Below, piece after piece: positions 8,929 through 17,497 of a stretch of 64,000 bases of DNA. The first letter of the stretch is position 1. Every line of letters begins with the position of its first letter. The stretch is taken from assembly GCA_036499395.1 (NCBI GenBank), contig DASYDW010000063.1:69911-133910 (forward strand). The letters run 5' to 3'. The notes beneath the pieces were generated by a model. That model saw nothing but the letters and a program-made list of their open reading frames with translations. It made no database searches and was not told where the DNA came from. The stretch comes from Pirellulales bacterium. Lineage in GTDB: Bacteria; Planctomycetota; Planctomycetia; Pirellulales; JACPPG01. Both the position numbers and the translations under genes were made by a program.

Positions 8929-10566
8929 ATGACTAAGCACATTTTCGTCACCGGCGGCGTGGTCAGCTCGCTTGGCAAAGGACTGACCAGCGCCTCGATC
9001 GGCATGCTACTCGAGCGGCGCGGCCTGCGAGTGCGGATGCAGAAGCTCGATCCTTATATCAACGTCGATCCGGGCACGATGAGCCCCTATCAGCACGGCG
9101 AAGTCTATGTGCTGGACGACGGCAGTGAGACCGACCTGGATCTGGGGCACTACGAACGGTTCACTAACAGCCCGCTGACGCGCGATTCGAACTACACCAC
9201 CGGCCAGATTTACTTGTCGGTGATCAACAAGGAGCGGCGTGGCGAGTTCCTGGGCAAGACCGTACAAGTTATCCCGCACATCACGAACGAAATCAAAAGC
9301 GTTATCGAGAAGCTGGCGGCCGACAACGTCGACGTCGTGATCACCGAGATCGGTGGCACGGTGGGTGACATCGAAAGCCAGCCGTTCCTCGAGGCGATAC
9401 GGCAGTTTTCGCTGGACGTCGGCAAAGAGAACTGCCTGTACATTCACCTGACGCTGGTCCCCTATCTGAAAGCGGCCGGTGAGCTGAAGACCAAGCCGAC
9501 GCAGCACTCGGTGGGGCTGTTGCGTCAGATCGGTATTCAGCCGGACATTTTGATTTGCCGCACCGAGCGGACAATCAGCCGCGAAGATCGAGAAAAGATC
9601 GCCCTGTTCTGCAATGTGCCGAAGGACGCCGTAATCGAGGAGAAGGACAAGGACTTCTCGATCTACGAGGTTCCCTTGAGCTTGATGAACAACAAGCTCG
9701 ACGATCTGATCGTACGCCGGCTAGGCCTCTCGGCCGGTCATCTGGACATGGACGATTGGAGCGAACTGCTGCACAAGCTGCGCAATCCGGATCACGAACT
9801 GGGCATCGCCGTGGTCGGCAAATATGCCGAGCATCGCGACGCGTATAAATCGATCTACGAGGCGCTTGACCATGCGGGCATCGCCCACCGGGCGCAGATT
9901 CGCATCCAGCGCATCCAAAGCGAAGAGGTCGAGCGCGACGGACCGGAACGGCTGCTGGCCGGTTACGACGGAATCTTGGTGCCGGGCGGATTCGGCGAAC
10001 GTGGCATCGAAGGCAAGGTCGAGACCATTCGCTTTGCGCGCGAGCGCGGTATTCCGTTCTTCGGCATCTGCCTGGGCATGCAATGCGCGGCGGTAGAATT
10101 CGCCCGCAATGTTGTCGGCCTGGCTGGCGCGCATTCGACGGAAATCTGCAAGGACACGCCCCACCCCGTGATTTGCTTGTTGGACGAGCAAAAATCGATC
10201 ACGGACAAAGGGGGCACGATGCGGTTGGGTTCGCAGGAAGCGCTGCTCGAACCGGAGAGTCACGCGGCCAAGGCCTATCACCGGACCCGAATTTTCGAGC
10301 GGCATCGGCACCGCTTCGAATTCAACAACGTGTATCGCAATCAATTCGCGGCCCACGGCATGCAGTTCGCCGGCACCAGCCCGGATGGATCACTGGTGGA
10401 ATTGATCGAGCTGCCGGCGCACCCCTGGTTCGTGGCGGTGCAGTTTCATCCCGAGTTCAAGAGCAAGCCAACCGCGGCCCACCCGCTGTTCGCCGGATTT
10501 ATCGGCGCGGCGGTAGCACGACACAGCTTGCGCGGCGAACGCACGCGCGAGGTTGAACAGCCGTAG
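8929..10566 (+). CDS. pyrG: CTP synthase (glutamine-hydrolysing)
   Basis: Amidates UTP to CTP with ATP and glutamine. 545 residues from ATG 8929, the standard length. The N-terminal synthetase opens with [16 protein letters not shown], contains [18 protein letters not shown] and [11 protein letters not shown]; the C-terminal class I amidotransferase has the nucleophile elbow [11 protein letters not shown] and VQFHPEF for the Cys-His-Glu triad. An ATG at 8914 in frame would add five residues (MDGEP) and cannot be excluded; conservation begins at 8929. It follows kdsB after a terminator and is probably a single-gene unit. Confidence 0.96.
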   Translation: MTKHIFVTGGVVSSLGKGLTSASIGMLLERRGLRVRMQKLDPYINVDPGTMSPYQHGEVYVLDDGSETDLDLGHYERFTNSPLTRDSNYTTGQIYLSVINKERRGEFLGKTVQVIPHITNEIKSVIEKLAADNVDVVITEIGGTVGDIESQPFLEAIRQFSLDVGKENCLYIHLTLVPYLKAAGELKTKPTQHSVGLLRQIGIQPDILICRTERTISREDREKIALFCNVPKDAVIEEKDKDFSIYEVPLSLMNNKLDDLIVRRLGLSAGHLDMDDWSELLHKLRNPDHELGIAVVGKYAEHRDAYKSIYEALDHAGIAHRAQIRIQRIQSEEVERDGPERLLAGYDGILVPGGFGERGIEGKVETIRFARERGIPFFGICLGMQCAAVEFARNVVGLAGAHSTEICKDTPHPVICLLDEQKSITDKGGTMRLGSQEALLEPESHAAKAYHRTRIFERHRHRFEFNNVYRNQFAAHGMQFAGTSPDGSLVELIELPAHPWFVAVQFHPEFKSKPTAAHPLFAGFIGAAVARHSLRGERTREVEQP

Positions 10567-10651
10567 AAGAGCTTAGAAGCAGCCTGACGCGGCGAAAGCC
10601 ATTTTGGGCGGGCTTGGAAATGCGATAAGCCAGTGTCATTCGTCAAGGCAC

Positions 10652-11107
10652 CTAAGGCGGCGGAATAGCGCTCGACTCCCAATCGGGCCAGGCTCGAATC
10701 GCATCTCCACCATGTCCGAAATCCCATCTATTACTGAACTCTGACATCGCGGCATTGTGGTCAGGAAACCGATAGATTCCAGCACAGTGCATGACGGGCG
10801 AGATCGTGACCATGGGCGGTCGGCCGTCGGCGAAGTAATGGTACTTCCAGTGGAAATCTGGTTTCGGCACGCGGGCCAATTCCGAAAAGGACGTGTCTGT
10901 CGGCCAGCTACCGGTGCGCGTTTTATAGTCGTACACCGCTTGAACAATGGCGTCCGCTTGCTTTACCCGGGCCCCGAATTCGGCATCCGTCAGCAGGCCG
11001 ATGCCTCGACGACACGATTCCAACGCGAAGCACGTTAGCACGAGCAAAACACTCCATCGAAAAATCTTCCCAAACTTCCAGCGGCGTGTGAGCGCTTTCG
11101 CCGACAT
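10652..11107 (-). CDS. Small membrane-anchored protein of unknown function
   Basis: 151 residues from ATG 11107. A basic N-terminus (KALTRRWKFGK) precedes one hydrophobic segment (about 17-29) ending in ESCRRG; Cys32 could be a lipidated residue but Glu at -2 is atypical for a lipobox. The soluble part (TDAEFGARVKQADAIVQAVYDYK, then GSWPTD) resembles the short pseudopilin-like C-terminal domains in which an alpha-helix is followed by a YxxxxGxWP segment, but similarity is weak. No homologous family recognised. It converges on pyrG (85 bp apart) and lies 104 bp upstream of a receiver-protein gene on the same strand. Confidence 0.6.
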   Translation of the reverse strand: MSAKALTRRWKFGKIFRWSVLLVLTCFALESCRRGIGLLTDAEFGARVKQADAIVQAVYDYKTRTGSWPTDTSFSELARVPKPDFHWKYHYFADGRPPMVTISPVMHCAGIYRFPDHNAAMSEFSNRWDFGHGGDAIRAWPDWESSAIPPP

Positions 11108-11211
11108 GATGCGGATTTTGCTCCTCCGTCGGTTCTCGCATTTTCAAATTCGAAATGTCGCAGACACCGCCTACACACCCTCGCGGGCGATTCGGGCCGG
11201 TGTGACGTCTT

Positions 11212-11673
11212 TTATTTCGCGTTCGCGCTCGCTGGGGGCAGCACGACGATCGTCAGCCAGAAATTTTCGATCATGCGCACCACGTTGATAAATTGATCCA
11301 GGTCGACCGGCTTGGTGATGTAGCAGTTGGCATTCAGCTCGTAGCTCTTCAACACGTCCTCCTCGGCCTTGGACGTGGTGAGAATCACCACCGGAATGCG
11401 GTGCAATTGCGGATCGGCTTTGATTTCCGCCAGCACCGAGCGGCCGTCTTTCTTCGGCAGATTCAAGTCCAGCAAGATGACATCCGGCCGGGGCGCATCG
11501 CTGTAACTCCCTTCGCGCCGCAACATGGCCAGGGCCTGCACCCCATCGCCGGCTACGCGCAGCGTGTTGCGGACTTTGCCGTCGCGCAGCACTTCTTGCG
11601 TCAGCCGTACATCACCAGGATTATCCTCGATCAACAAGATCTCGATCGGCGTGGCCCTGAAGCCATCGTTCAT
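11212..11673 (-). CDS. Single-domain response regulator (Rcp1-like)
   Basis: 153 residues, one receiver domain with no output domain: [20 protein letters not shown] (acidic pair), [13 protein letters not shown] (phospho-Asp), [12 protein letters not shown] and [10 protein letters not shown] (conserved Lys). The [16 protein letters not shown] form is that of Rcp1-type regulators which take phosphate from phytochrome-class kinases. ATG 11673 overlaps the stop of the histidine kinase by 4 nt (ATGA), indicating translational coupling and a cognate pair. The longer frame to 11745 lies inside the kinase gene and is not used. Confidence 0.9.
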   Translation of the reverse strand: MNDGFRATPIEILLIEDNPGDVRLTQEVLRDGKVRNTLRVAGDGVQALAMLRREGSYSDAPRPDVILLDLNLPKKDGRSVLAEIKADPQLHRIPVVILTTSKAEEDVLKSYELNANCYITKPVDLDQFINVVRMIENFWLTIVVLPPASANAK

Positions 11674-13565
11674 GTCGCGGTTCCTTCGCAGGCGGGCAAA
11701 GTGAAATGGAAAGTGCTTCCCTGGCCAGGCGTTGATTCCACCCAAATCCGCCCGCCATGTCGTTCGACCAGTTTTTTACAGACGGCCAGCCCGATTCCGG
11801 TTCCGGGGTATTCACCCCAACCGTGCAGCCGCTTGAAGATTTCGAAGATGCGATCCGTGTATTCCGGTGCGATGCCGATGCCGTTGTCGCGGACCGAAAA
11901 GTGCCATTTGTCGTCCTGCCGAGTTGCGGCCACGTGAACCTGCGGCCGATGTTCCGAGAACTTGAGCGCATTGCCGACCAGGTTCTGCAGGATTTGCAGC
12001 AGGTGGGCCCGATCGGCCCGGACCGTGGGGAGCGGATCGTGGGTGATTTCCGCGCCATGCTCGATAATCGCCGCCTGCAAATTAGCGATCACGTCGTCCA
12101 GCACCAGGGCACAATCGGTGGCCACGAGCGACTGCTCGCGGCGGCCAGCGCGCGAGTAGGCGAGCAAATCGTTGATTAGGACCTGCATGCGCCGCGCACC
12201 ATCGACGGCGAAATTGATGAAATCATCGGCATCGGCGTCGAGCTTCCCCTGGTACCGGCGCTGCAACAATTGGCAGTAACTGGCCACCATCCGCAACGGT
12301 TCCTGTAAATCGTGCGAGGCCACGTAGGCGAATTGCTCCAGCTCGGCGTTCGAGCGAGCGAAGTCTTCGGCCTGCTGGGCGAGTCGCTCCTGGGCGCGGC
12401 GCTGCTCGGTGACGTCACGCACCGCGGCAATCACAACGACCCCCTCTTCGGTCTCGAACCGACTGAGACTGACCTCGACGGGCAATTCGGTCCCATCGCA
12501 ACGCAAACCTTGCGACGGTAGCTTGCCGGCGCTTGGATGGCCATGGATTTCTTGTGCGACCCGGACCTGCATGGCGATGTCGTCGAGACCAAGCGGTTCG
12601 TCGAACAGCATGGCCACCGGACGACCTAGCAATTCGTCGCGGCGATAGCCGAACATTTGCTCGGCCTGAGAACTGACCATCTTGATGGCGCCGCCGCCAT
12701 CGACGATGACCATTGCATCCGGCGCCGATTCAAGCAGTCCGCGAAAGCGCGCTTCGCTCGCGCGTAGCGAACGGGCCGCCTCTTCACGGTCCGTAACATC
12801 GCGGGCAATGCCCTGGACACAAACCGGCGCCCCGTCGCGCGTCACCAACCGGCTGTGAACATCCACGATGCGGTGTCGACCGTCCTTGGTGCGGATTACT
12901 AATTCGTACGACGAGCCCGAGTGCCCCGCTAGTTTTTGCGCGGTCATCTTGTGGGCCAGTTCGCGATGCTCGGGAACAATCAGTTCGTCGACGTTCATGC
13001 CGAGTAGCTCTTGCCGACTGTAGCCCGTGGCCTGCATCGCGGCCTTATTGGCCGCAGTGAATCGCCCTTTCAGGTCGTGCAAGTAGACGATGTCGTTGGC
13101 GTTCTCGAACAATTCACGGTATTGCGCCTCGCTTTCGCGCAGCGCGCGTTCCATGGCGCGGCGTTCAGCCAATTCGCGCTCGAACTCCTGCGGCGACCGT
13201 AGCGCCAGGACGCGCGGCACGACCGGCACCAGCGCGACGACCGTGGCCCAGGAGACGACGGCCGTGGCCAGTTTAGCCAACCCCAAGAGACGATACGCCG
13301 GCCACCAGAACATGACCGCATCCAGCAGACAGACCGCGCCGCAGCCTAAGATGAACGCCCCGGAAAGGATGAAAGCCCGGCGAAAAGGAGCCTGCCTTCG
13401 GCGCGACGCCAGGTAGAAAAGCATCGCTGGAATGGCGAGAAAAGCCAGCCACATCGCGACGTCCGAGAAGATATGTAGCCATCCCAGCGCTGCGCTCCAC
13501 GACTCGCTCTCCCAGAGCGGCGTGAAGCCCGAGGTATCGAGCGGGTGGTTCAGTATCTCAAGCAT
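11670..13565 (-). CDS. Membrane PAS histidine kinase with ethylene-receptor-like sensor domain
   Basis: 631 residues from ATG 13565 (GAGGTGG upstream). Residues about 30-122 form three membrane helices that align with the plant ETR1 ethylene-binding domain: [14 protein letters not shown] (Asp35 as ETR1 Asp25), [16 protein letters not shown] (Cys75 as ETR1 Cys65), [20 protein letters not shown]. The copper-ligand His69 of ETR1 is replaced by Cys79. Two PAS domains follow (about 145-270 and 275-395), then a HisKA domain with [10 protein letters not shown] and a HATPase with [15 protein letters not shown] and [11 protein letters not shown]. It presumably senses a small ligand or redox cue and phosphorylates the overlapping receiver protein. 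Ligand identity is inference. Confidence 0.88.
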   Translation of the reverse strand: MLEILNHPLDTSGFTPLWESESWSAALGWLHIFSDVAMWLAFLAIPAMLFYLASRRRQAPFRRAFILSGAFILGCGAVCLLDAVMFWWPAYRLLGLAKLATAVVSWATVVALVPVVPRVLALRSPQEFERELAERRAMERALRESEAQYRELFENANDIVYLHDLKGRFTAANKAAMQATGYSRQELLGMNVDELIVPEHRELAHKMTAQKLAGHSGSSYELVIRTKDGRHRIVDVHSRLVTRDGAPVCVQGIARDVTDREEAARSLRASEARFRGLLESAPDAMVIVDGGGAIKMVSSQAEQMFGYRRDELLGRPVAMLFDEPLGLDDIAMQVRVAQEIHGHPSAGKLPSQGLRCDGTELPVEVSLSRFETEEGVVVIAAVRDVTEQRRAQERLAQQAEDFARSNAELEQFAYVASHDLQEPLRMVASYCQLLQRRYQGKLDADADDFINFAVDGARRMQVLINDLLAYSRAGRREQSLVATDCALVLDDVIANLQAAIIEHGAEITHDPLPTVRADRAHLLQILQNLVGNALKFSEHRPQVHVAATRQDDKWHFSVRDNGIGIAPEYTDRIFEIFKRLHGWGEYPGTGIGLAVCKKLVERHGGRIWVESTPGQGSTFHFTLPACEGTAT

Positions 13566-13656
13566 GCGTCCACCTCGCCTCGGGTCGATCGTCGAATGCC
13601 GGCCGCCGAGCAAAGTTTTGAGAACTCCGCTGACCGAGTGGCAAAGCTGGCGATTA

Positions 13657-14100
13657 TCAAGACGCCAGCAGCGTCTTCATCAACCACGATTTCTTGAGCT
13701 GCCGTATGACGGCGACGAACTTATCCCATTCGACGGGCTTGGTCATATAAGAATCGACGTTGGCCAGCTCGCCGCGCAGATAGTCTTCGTGCGCTTCGGA
13801 CGCCGTGAGGATTACGACCGGAATCTGCTGCAGGTCTACGTCGGCTTTGATATGGTCCAGCAGTTGTCGACCGTCCATCTTGGGCAAACCAAGATCGAGC
13901 AGTATCAGGTCAGGTCTTGGCACCTGCGCGAAAATCCCCTGCTGGTGCATGAATTCGATCGCTTCGTAACCGTCGCGCACCACCGACAGCCGATGCTTGA
14001 CGTGCCCTTCGCGCAGTGCCTCCTCGGTTAGTCGAACATCTCCGAGATTGTCCTCAACAAGCAATATTTCCACCGGTCGACCGACGACTTCGCGGTTCAT
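13657..14100 (-). CDS. Single-domain response regulator (Rcp1-like)
   Basis: 147 residues, receiver domain only: VEILLVEDNLGDVRLTEEAL, LILLDLGLPKMDG (phospho-acceptor Asp), VVILTASEAHED, YMTKPVEWDKF. Very similar in build to the regulator at 11212, which suggests local duplication. ATG 14100 is preceded by GGAGG. It lies 91 bp upstream of the ethylene-sensor-like kinase and 80 bp downstream of another receiver, all on one strand, consistent with a single signalling operon. No DNA-binding output, so it likely acts by protein contact or as a phosphate shuttle. Confidence 0.9.
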   Translation of the reverse strand: MNREVVGRPVEILLVEDNLGDVRLTEEALREGHVKHRLSVVRDGYEAIEFMHQQGIFAQVPRPDLILLDLGLPKMDGRQLLDHIKADVDLQQIPVVILTASEAHEDYLRGELANVDSYMTKPVEWDKFVAVIRQLKKSWLMKTLLAS

Positions 14101-14180
14101 CGTTGTGCCTCCGTCTCGGTTCCGATTTCGTCAGAGTGTCTAGACAGGCTACCAGGATTCGACATGCGGTTCCTCACGCT

Positions 14181-14681
14181 TTACCGTCCGGGGACGGCGT
14201 GTTCGACGGAATGGGCCGTGGACCGGGGCGCCCGCGGCGGGATCGGCTGGTTGATGCCCAGCCAGTACAGCACTGTTTCTTGTACGGTCTCCACGAATCG
14301 GCCGTGCGCAACCGGCTTGCGTACGTAACTGAGCGCGCCGAGACCGTAGGACGAGGCAATATCCCTATCGTCGTCGGATGACGTGAACACCACGATCGGC
14401 CAGACCGTTGGCTCGGCATGCGCGGCATTCTTCAAGATTTGCAGAACCTGCAGGCCATTCAGCTTGGGCAACTTAAGATCCAAGAGGATCAGGTCGGGGG
14501 GCCTCTTCTTTTCCTGCCCTGCCCGACCGGCATGCGCAAACAGGTATTCAAGCAGATCTTCGCCGTGGCGGACGACGTCGACGTGACAATCAATATTGGC
14601 GTGCGCGAGCGCGAGGCGGAATAGTTCCTCGTCGTTGGCGTCGTCTTCAACTAGCAATACAGTCTTGTTCGCGAAATTCAT
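14181..14681 (-). CDS. Single-domain response regulator
   Basis: 166 residues. Receiver domain with KTVLLVEDDANDEELFRLAL, LILLDLKLPKLNG, IVVFTSSDDDRD and YVRKPVAHGRF; a Pro-rich tail of about 25 residues (PIPPRAPRSTAHS) follows. This ANDEELFRLAL subtype differs from the two Rcp1-like neighbours. Its ATG lies 35 nt inside the 3' end of the kinase gene at 14647-15819, so the two are probably translated together and the protein is the likely partner of that kinase. Confidence 0.88.
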   Translation of the reverse strand: MNFANKTVLLVEDDANDEELFRLALAHANIDCHVDVVRHGEDLLEYLFAHAGRAGQEKKRPPDLILLDLKLPKLNGLQVLQILKNAAHAEPTVWPIVVFTSSDDDRDIASSYGLGALSYVRKPVAHGRFVETVQETVLYWLGINQPIPPRAPRSTAHSVEHAVPGR

Positions 14682-15819
14682 GATGTGCCGTCTCTTTTTG
14701 CAAGGCGAAGAAGAACGTGGCCCCTTGGTCGACGGCCCCTTCGGCCCATACGTGGCCGCCGTGGCGGCGCACGATGCGTTGAACGGTGGTCAAGCCGACG
14801 CCGAGCCCTTCGAATTCGCTTTCCAGGTGCAACCGCTCGAAAGGCTGGAACAGTTTGTTGGCGTAGGCCATGTCGAAGCCGACGCCGTTATCGCGAATGT
14901 AAAACACTCGGTCGTCACCGTCGGGCAGCCCGGAGAATTCGATCAGCCCGTCGGTGCGATGGCGCGTGAACTTCCAGGCGTTGGCCAGCAGGTTTTCCAC
15001 CACGGCCGTCAACAAATGTGGATCGCCAAAAACAGTGAGCCCCTCGGTGACGACCGCTTGCACGACGCGCGTTGGATCGCGCCGCCGCAACTCGCGCACG
15101 ATTTCCTCGGCGATTTCGCTCAGATCGACGCGCTCGTGCCGTAGCTCAAGATGCGACAGGCGGGCGATCGTCAACAGCGCGTCGATTAAATGATCCATGT
15201 GCATGCAGGCGCCGCGGATCCGATCGAAATAATTTCGCTCCTGCGGATCGAGTTTGCCTCCGCATGTTTCGCCCAGCGCAGCGCTAAAGCCATCGATGGC
15301 GCGCAGCGGCCGGCGTAGGTCGTGCGCGACCGAATAGCTGAAGGCCTCGAGCTCTTGATTGACACATGCCAGCTCGCGCGTGCGTTCGCGCACGCGCCGC
15401 TCGAGTTCGGAGTTGAGCGCCATGGTTTGCCGCTGTGCTTTTTTTCGTTCGAGTGCGTAACGCACACAACGCACCAGCAGCGGGCCGGTGACCTCGCCCT
15501 TGGGCAAATAATCCTGGGCGCCTGCCTGTACGGCGCGCAGTGCCAGGTCGTCGTTATCGCACGACGAGAGGATGATGACCGGTAAATGGGGGACCGCGTC
15601 GTGAATGGCGCGGAAGGTGTCGAGCCCGCGGCTATCAGGCAACTCGAGATCGAGCAGCACGCAATCGACGCCGCTTTCGGTTAATCGTCGCAAGCCGGCG
15701 TCGAGAGTCGGGCAATGCTCGACCACCAGTGGCGTCGCCGTGGAATCGACGAGCGCTTCGCGCGTCAGCCGGACATCGGCCGGATTATCCTCGATCAACA
15801 ATAATCGGATGGAGTGCAT
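14647..15819 (-). CDS. Receiver-histidine kinase hybrid
   Basis: 390 residues from ATG 15819 (AAGGATGAG just upstream). Order is receiver first (residues about 4-120: LLLIEDNPADVRLTREAL, CVLLDLELPDSRG, YLPKGEV), a short coiled coil, HisKA with YSVAHDLRRPLRAIDG (phospho-His) and HATPase with NLLANAWKF, DNGVGFDM and GLGVGLTTVQR. There is no membrane segment or PAS domain, so this is a cytosolic kinase controlled through its own receiver, fit to act as a relay. It heads the minus-strand signalling cluster; the 5' gap up to mraZ should contain the promoter. A start at 15882 is possible but adds a non-conserved polar leader. Confidence 0.88.
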   Translation of the reverse strand: MHSIRLLLIEDNPADVRLTREALVDSTATPLVVEHCPTLDAGLRRLTESGVDCVLLDLELPDSRGLDTFRAIHDAVPHLPVIILSSCDNDDLALRAVQAGAQDYLPKGEVTGPLLVRCVRYALERKKAQRQTMALNSELERRVRERTRELACVNQELEAFSYSVAHDLRRPLRAIDGFSAALGETCGGKLDPQERNYFDRIRGACMHMDHLIDALLTIARLSHLELRHERVDLSEIAEEIVRELRRRDPTRVVQAVVTEGLTVFGDPHLLTAVVENLLANAWKFTRHRTDGLIEFSGLPDGDDRVFYIRDNGVGFDMAYANKLFQPFERLHLESEFEGLGVGLTTVQRIVRRHGGHVWAEGAVDQGATFFFALQKETAHHEFREQDCIAS

Positions 15820-16230
15820 CGACTCATCCTTTTCTGCTTCCCGAGCCTCTGGATTCGAGAAGTCGTCTGGCCCGCGCGTCATTCCGCTATTTCAACATTA
15901 GGCTGCCTTGCGGTCGGCGTGAAGAGAAGCGCACGATTGCGGCGGAAGTTCGTGCGTTTCTTCACAAGGACAGTTCCGGTCGCACGGAAATCAGCGGCAA
16001 ACATAGGCGGCCGGAAGCTGACAATTCCGAAAGTGGAGCGATTCCGCGTTTCCGCGATATCGCGTGTCCGATCGTTCGTGCAGGACCGAATTCCGCGCTG
16101 CGCGTCAGGCGCGCGGTGGGCACTCGGGGTGCAGGACGGAAGTCGCGTGAAAATCATCCGCGCGGTGTGTGCCAACATGCCATGCGTCAGCCACTTACAC
16201 AGGCGCGAATGCGCGGGCGAGGCTTGATTT
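15820..16230 (-). other. Leader / promoter region of signalling operon
   Basis: About 410 bp without a gene between the 5' end of the receiver-kinase gene and the structured element at 16231. Open frames in it overlap one another and show no domains. It must include the operon promoter; I see no clear -35/-10 pair and no recognisable operator. Confidence 0.4.
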
Positions 16231-16354
16231 AAAAAGCCCTGCCCGGTGGGAGAAGAAAATTGGCTTCCATGCCAAAGGGGCCGTCCTTGGTATTGTGCTT
16301 TCCAACCGGGTGACAAGCGGGGAAAACAGCACTTGCTCCTCACCGGGCATGGGC
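16231..16354 (-). ncRNA. Candidate structured RNA with 3' U-run, downstream of mraZ
   Basis: Read on the minus strand, the segment folds into a closed multi-branch structure. The closing stem pairs 16336-16354 with 16236-16252 (CACCGGGC with GCCCGGTG, extended by CTCC/GGAG and an outer GGGC/GCCC). Inside are a hairpin TTGGC/GCCAA (16260-16275) and a longer arm GTGC-TTTCC / GGAAA-aca-GCAC (16295-16332). The complement of AAAAA at 16231-16235 gives a U-run directly after the closing stem, as in rho-independent ends. It begins 12 nt after the mraZ stop, so it may be the mraZ 3' UTR/terminator, an independent small RNA, or a leader element of the kinase operon. It matches no RNA family I can name. 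Confidence 0.5.
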
Positions 16355-16366
16355 GCGTTAGTCGCC

Positions 16367-16852
16367 TTAGCCGGTTAATCGATCGAATAGTCTCCGGAAC
16401 TTGGGCATTCGCTGTTCCAGGTACTCCAGCCAGATTGTTGGATTCCAGATCTCTAAACAGACGGTCGCGCCAATCAGCACGACCTCGCCGCCAGACTCCA
16501 CGCGGAGAAAATCACGAAAGCCTTCCGGCACTAGCAGCCGCGCACGGCCGGCCAATGCTACCTCGGTATGTCGCGTCGATAAGAGCCTGCCGAGGAGTTG
16601 TACTTCCTCTAGTCGCGACTCGAGCTTGCCCGCCCGTAGCTTTCCTTGAATGACATCCAGCCCCGCCGTGAACTTCCCTTGCCATTGAGGCTGATTCCAC
16701 AAGCTGAGACAGCCGAGCCGCTCCTTGGCAAGAATGCATGTCGCTTGCTCTCCACCCAACGCGGCCACAAACTGCTGGGGAATGGACAGACGAAATCTCT
16801 CGTCGAGAGTTCGTCGTTCCTCTCCCAGGATCAGGTTCTCATCCCTAACCAT
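16367..16852 (-). CDS. mraZ: MraZ family protein (SpoVT/AbrB-fold)
   Basis: 161 residues, close to the MraZ norm of 140-150. Two AbrB-like halves are visible: RRTLDERFRLSIPQQF (the DxKGR-type motif is DERFR) at about 13-28 and LAGRARLLVPEGFRDFLRV at about 100-118 followed by EVVLIGATVCLEIWN. MraZ usually represses the division/cell-wall (dcw) operon as a ring-shaped oligomer. Here neither mraW nor any other dcw gene is adjacent; it is alone between a ketoacyl synthase promoter region and the signalling operon. The ribosome site for ATG 16852 is weak. Its targets in an organism group that mostly lacks FtsZ are unknown. Confidence 0.8.
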   Translation of the reverse strand: MVRDENLILGEERRTLDERFRLSIPQQFVAALGGEQATCILAKERLGCLSLWNQPQWQGKFTAGLDVIQGKLRAGKLESRLEEVQLLGRLLSTRHTEVALAGRARLLVPEGFRDFLRVESGGEVVLIGATVCLEIWNPTIWLEYLEQRMPKFRRLFDRLTG

Positions 16853-17497
16853 GCCGGTCGGACCAACAGAAAGTAGTGCTCGTCAAAATGGGTGAGACGC
16901 GCGACTCCGTTCTCGTCCGACCTCACATAAAATTGGGCTTAAATCCCGCTTTTACACGCCTGATTCTTCGGTTATTGGGCGTGTTTCCCACAGGCCTCGG
17001 AGTTTACCAATTCACATTCGTTTTGCAACCACTTTCTTCCCCCTTTTTCGCGCAACAAGAAAAATCGACGACGCCTTTTTCGCACGCTCGGAAGCACTTC
17101 GCACCGCGTTTGCCCGAGCGAAAGCGAAATGAGCCTGCGCGCAAATCTCACTCAGAAAAAATCACTATTTGTTGACGACGAGCCTTTTGAAATCTCGCGT
17201 TCGGCGGACGGCGAAGCAGGTCAAGAATGACGCGCCGTGCGACGACCGTATCGAGAAGCCTGACCCTTGCCGCTCGGCGCAGGCAGGGTTCGCTGTCACT
17301 CGAGCTTGCCGAACGGGGGGCGGAAAAACTTGACGCAAATGTGCCGATTTTTCAAAATTCAGTCGATGCGGCTTATATGATTACATCGCATTTCCGGGTT
17401 GGCGAAAGTTTTCCGCGGCTTTCTCCGATGTTTGGCGATGAGGACCAGTGCGTTGGATTTAGGGAATGACGCACAACGCAAGATTCCGCAGCCTTAG
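16853..17497. other. Long divergent intergenic region, mraZ / ketoacyl synthase
   Basis: 645 bp, richer in A+T between about 16980 and 17180 than its surroundings, with no convincing gene (a frame at 17227-17469 is short, Arg/Ser-rich and unsupported). Several TGGG/CCCA motifs occur on the mraZ side (near 16888, 16933 and 16976), reminiscent of MraZ sites, but they are not in the regular direct-repeat spacing known for MraZ operators. It should hold both promoters. Confidence 0.45.

Noticed and set aside
8738-8932. 64-codon frame between kdsB and pyrG with a hydrophobic middle
   Set aside because: It contains the kdsB terminator and overlaps the pyrG start; no ribosome site was found.
16870-17000. 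Possible MraZ operator upstream of mraZ (TGGG motifs)
   Set aside because: The motifs are not in the regular direct-repeat spacing of known MraZ sites, so they may be chance.
17227-17469. 80-codon frame upstream of the ketoacyl synthase
   Set aside because: No homology, Arg/Ser-rich composition, and no ribosome site; more likely leader DNA.
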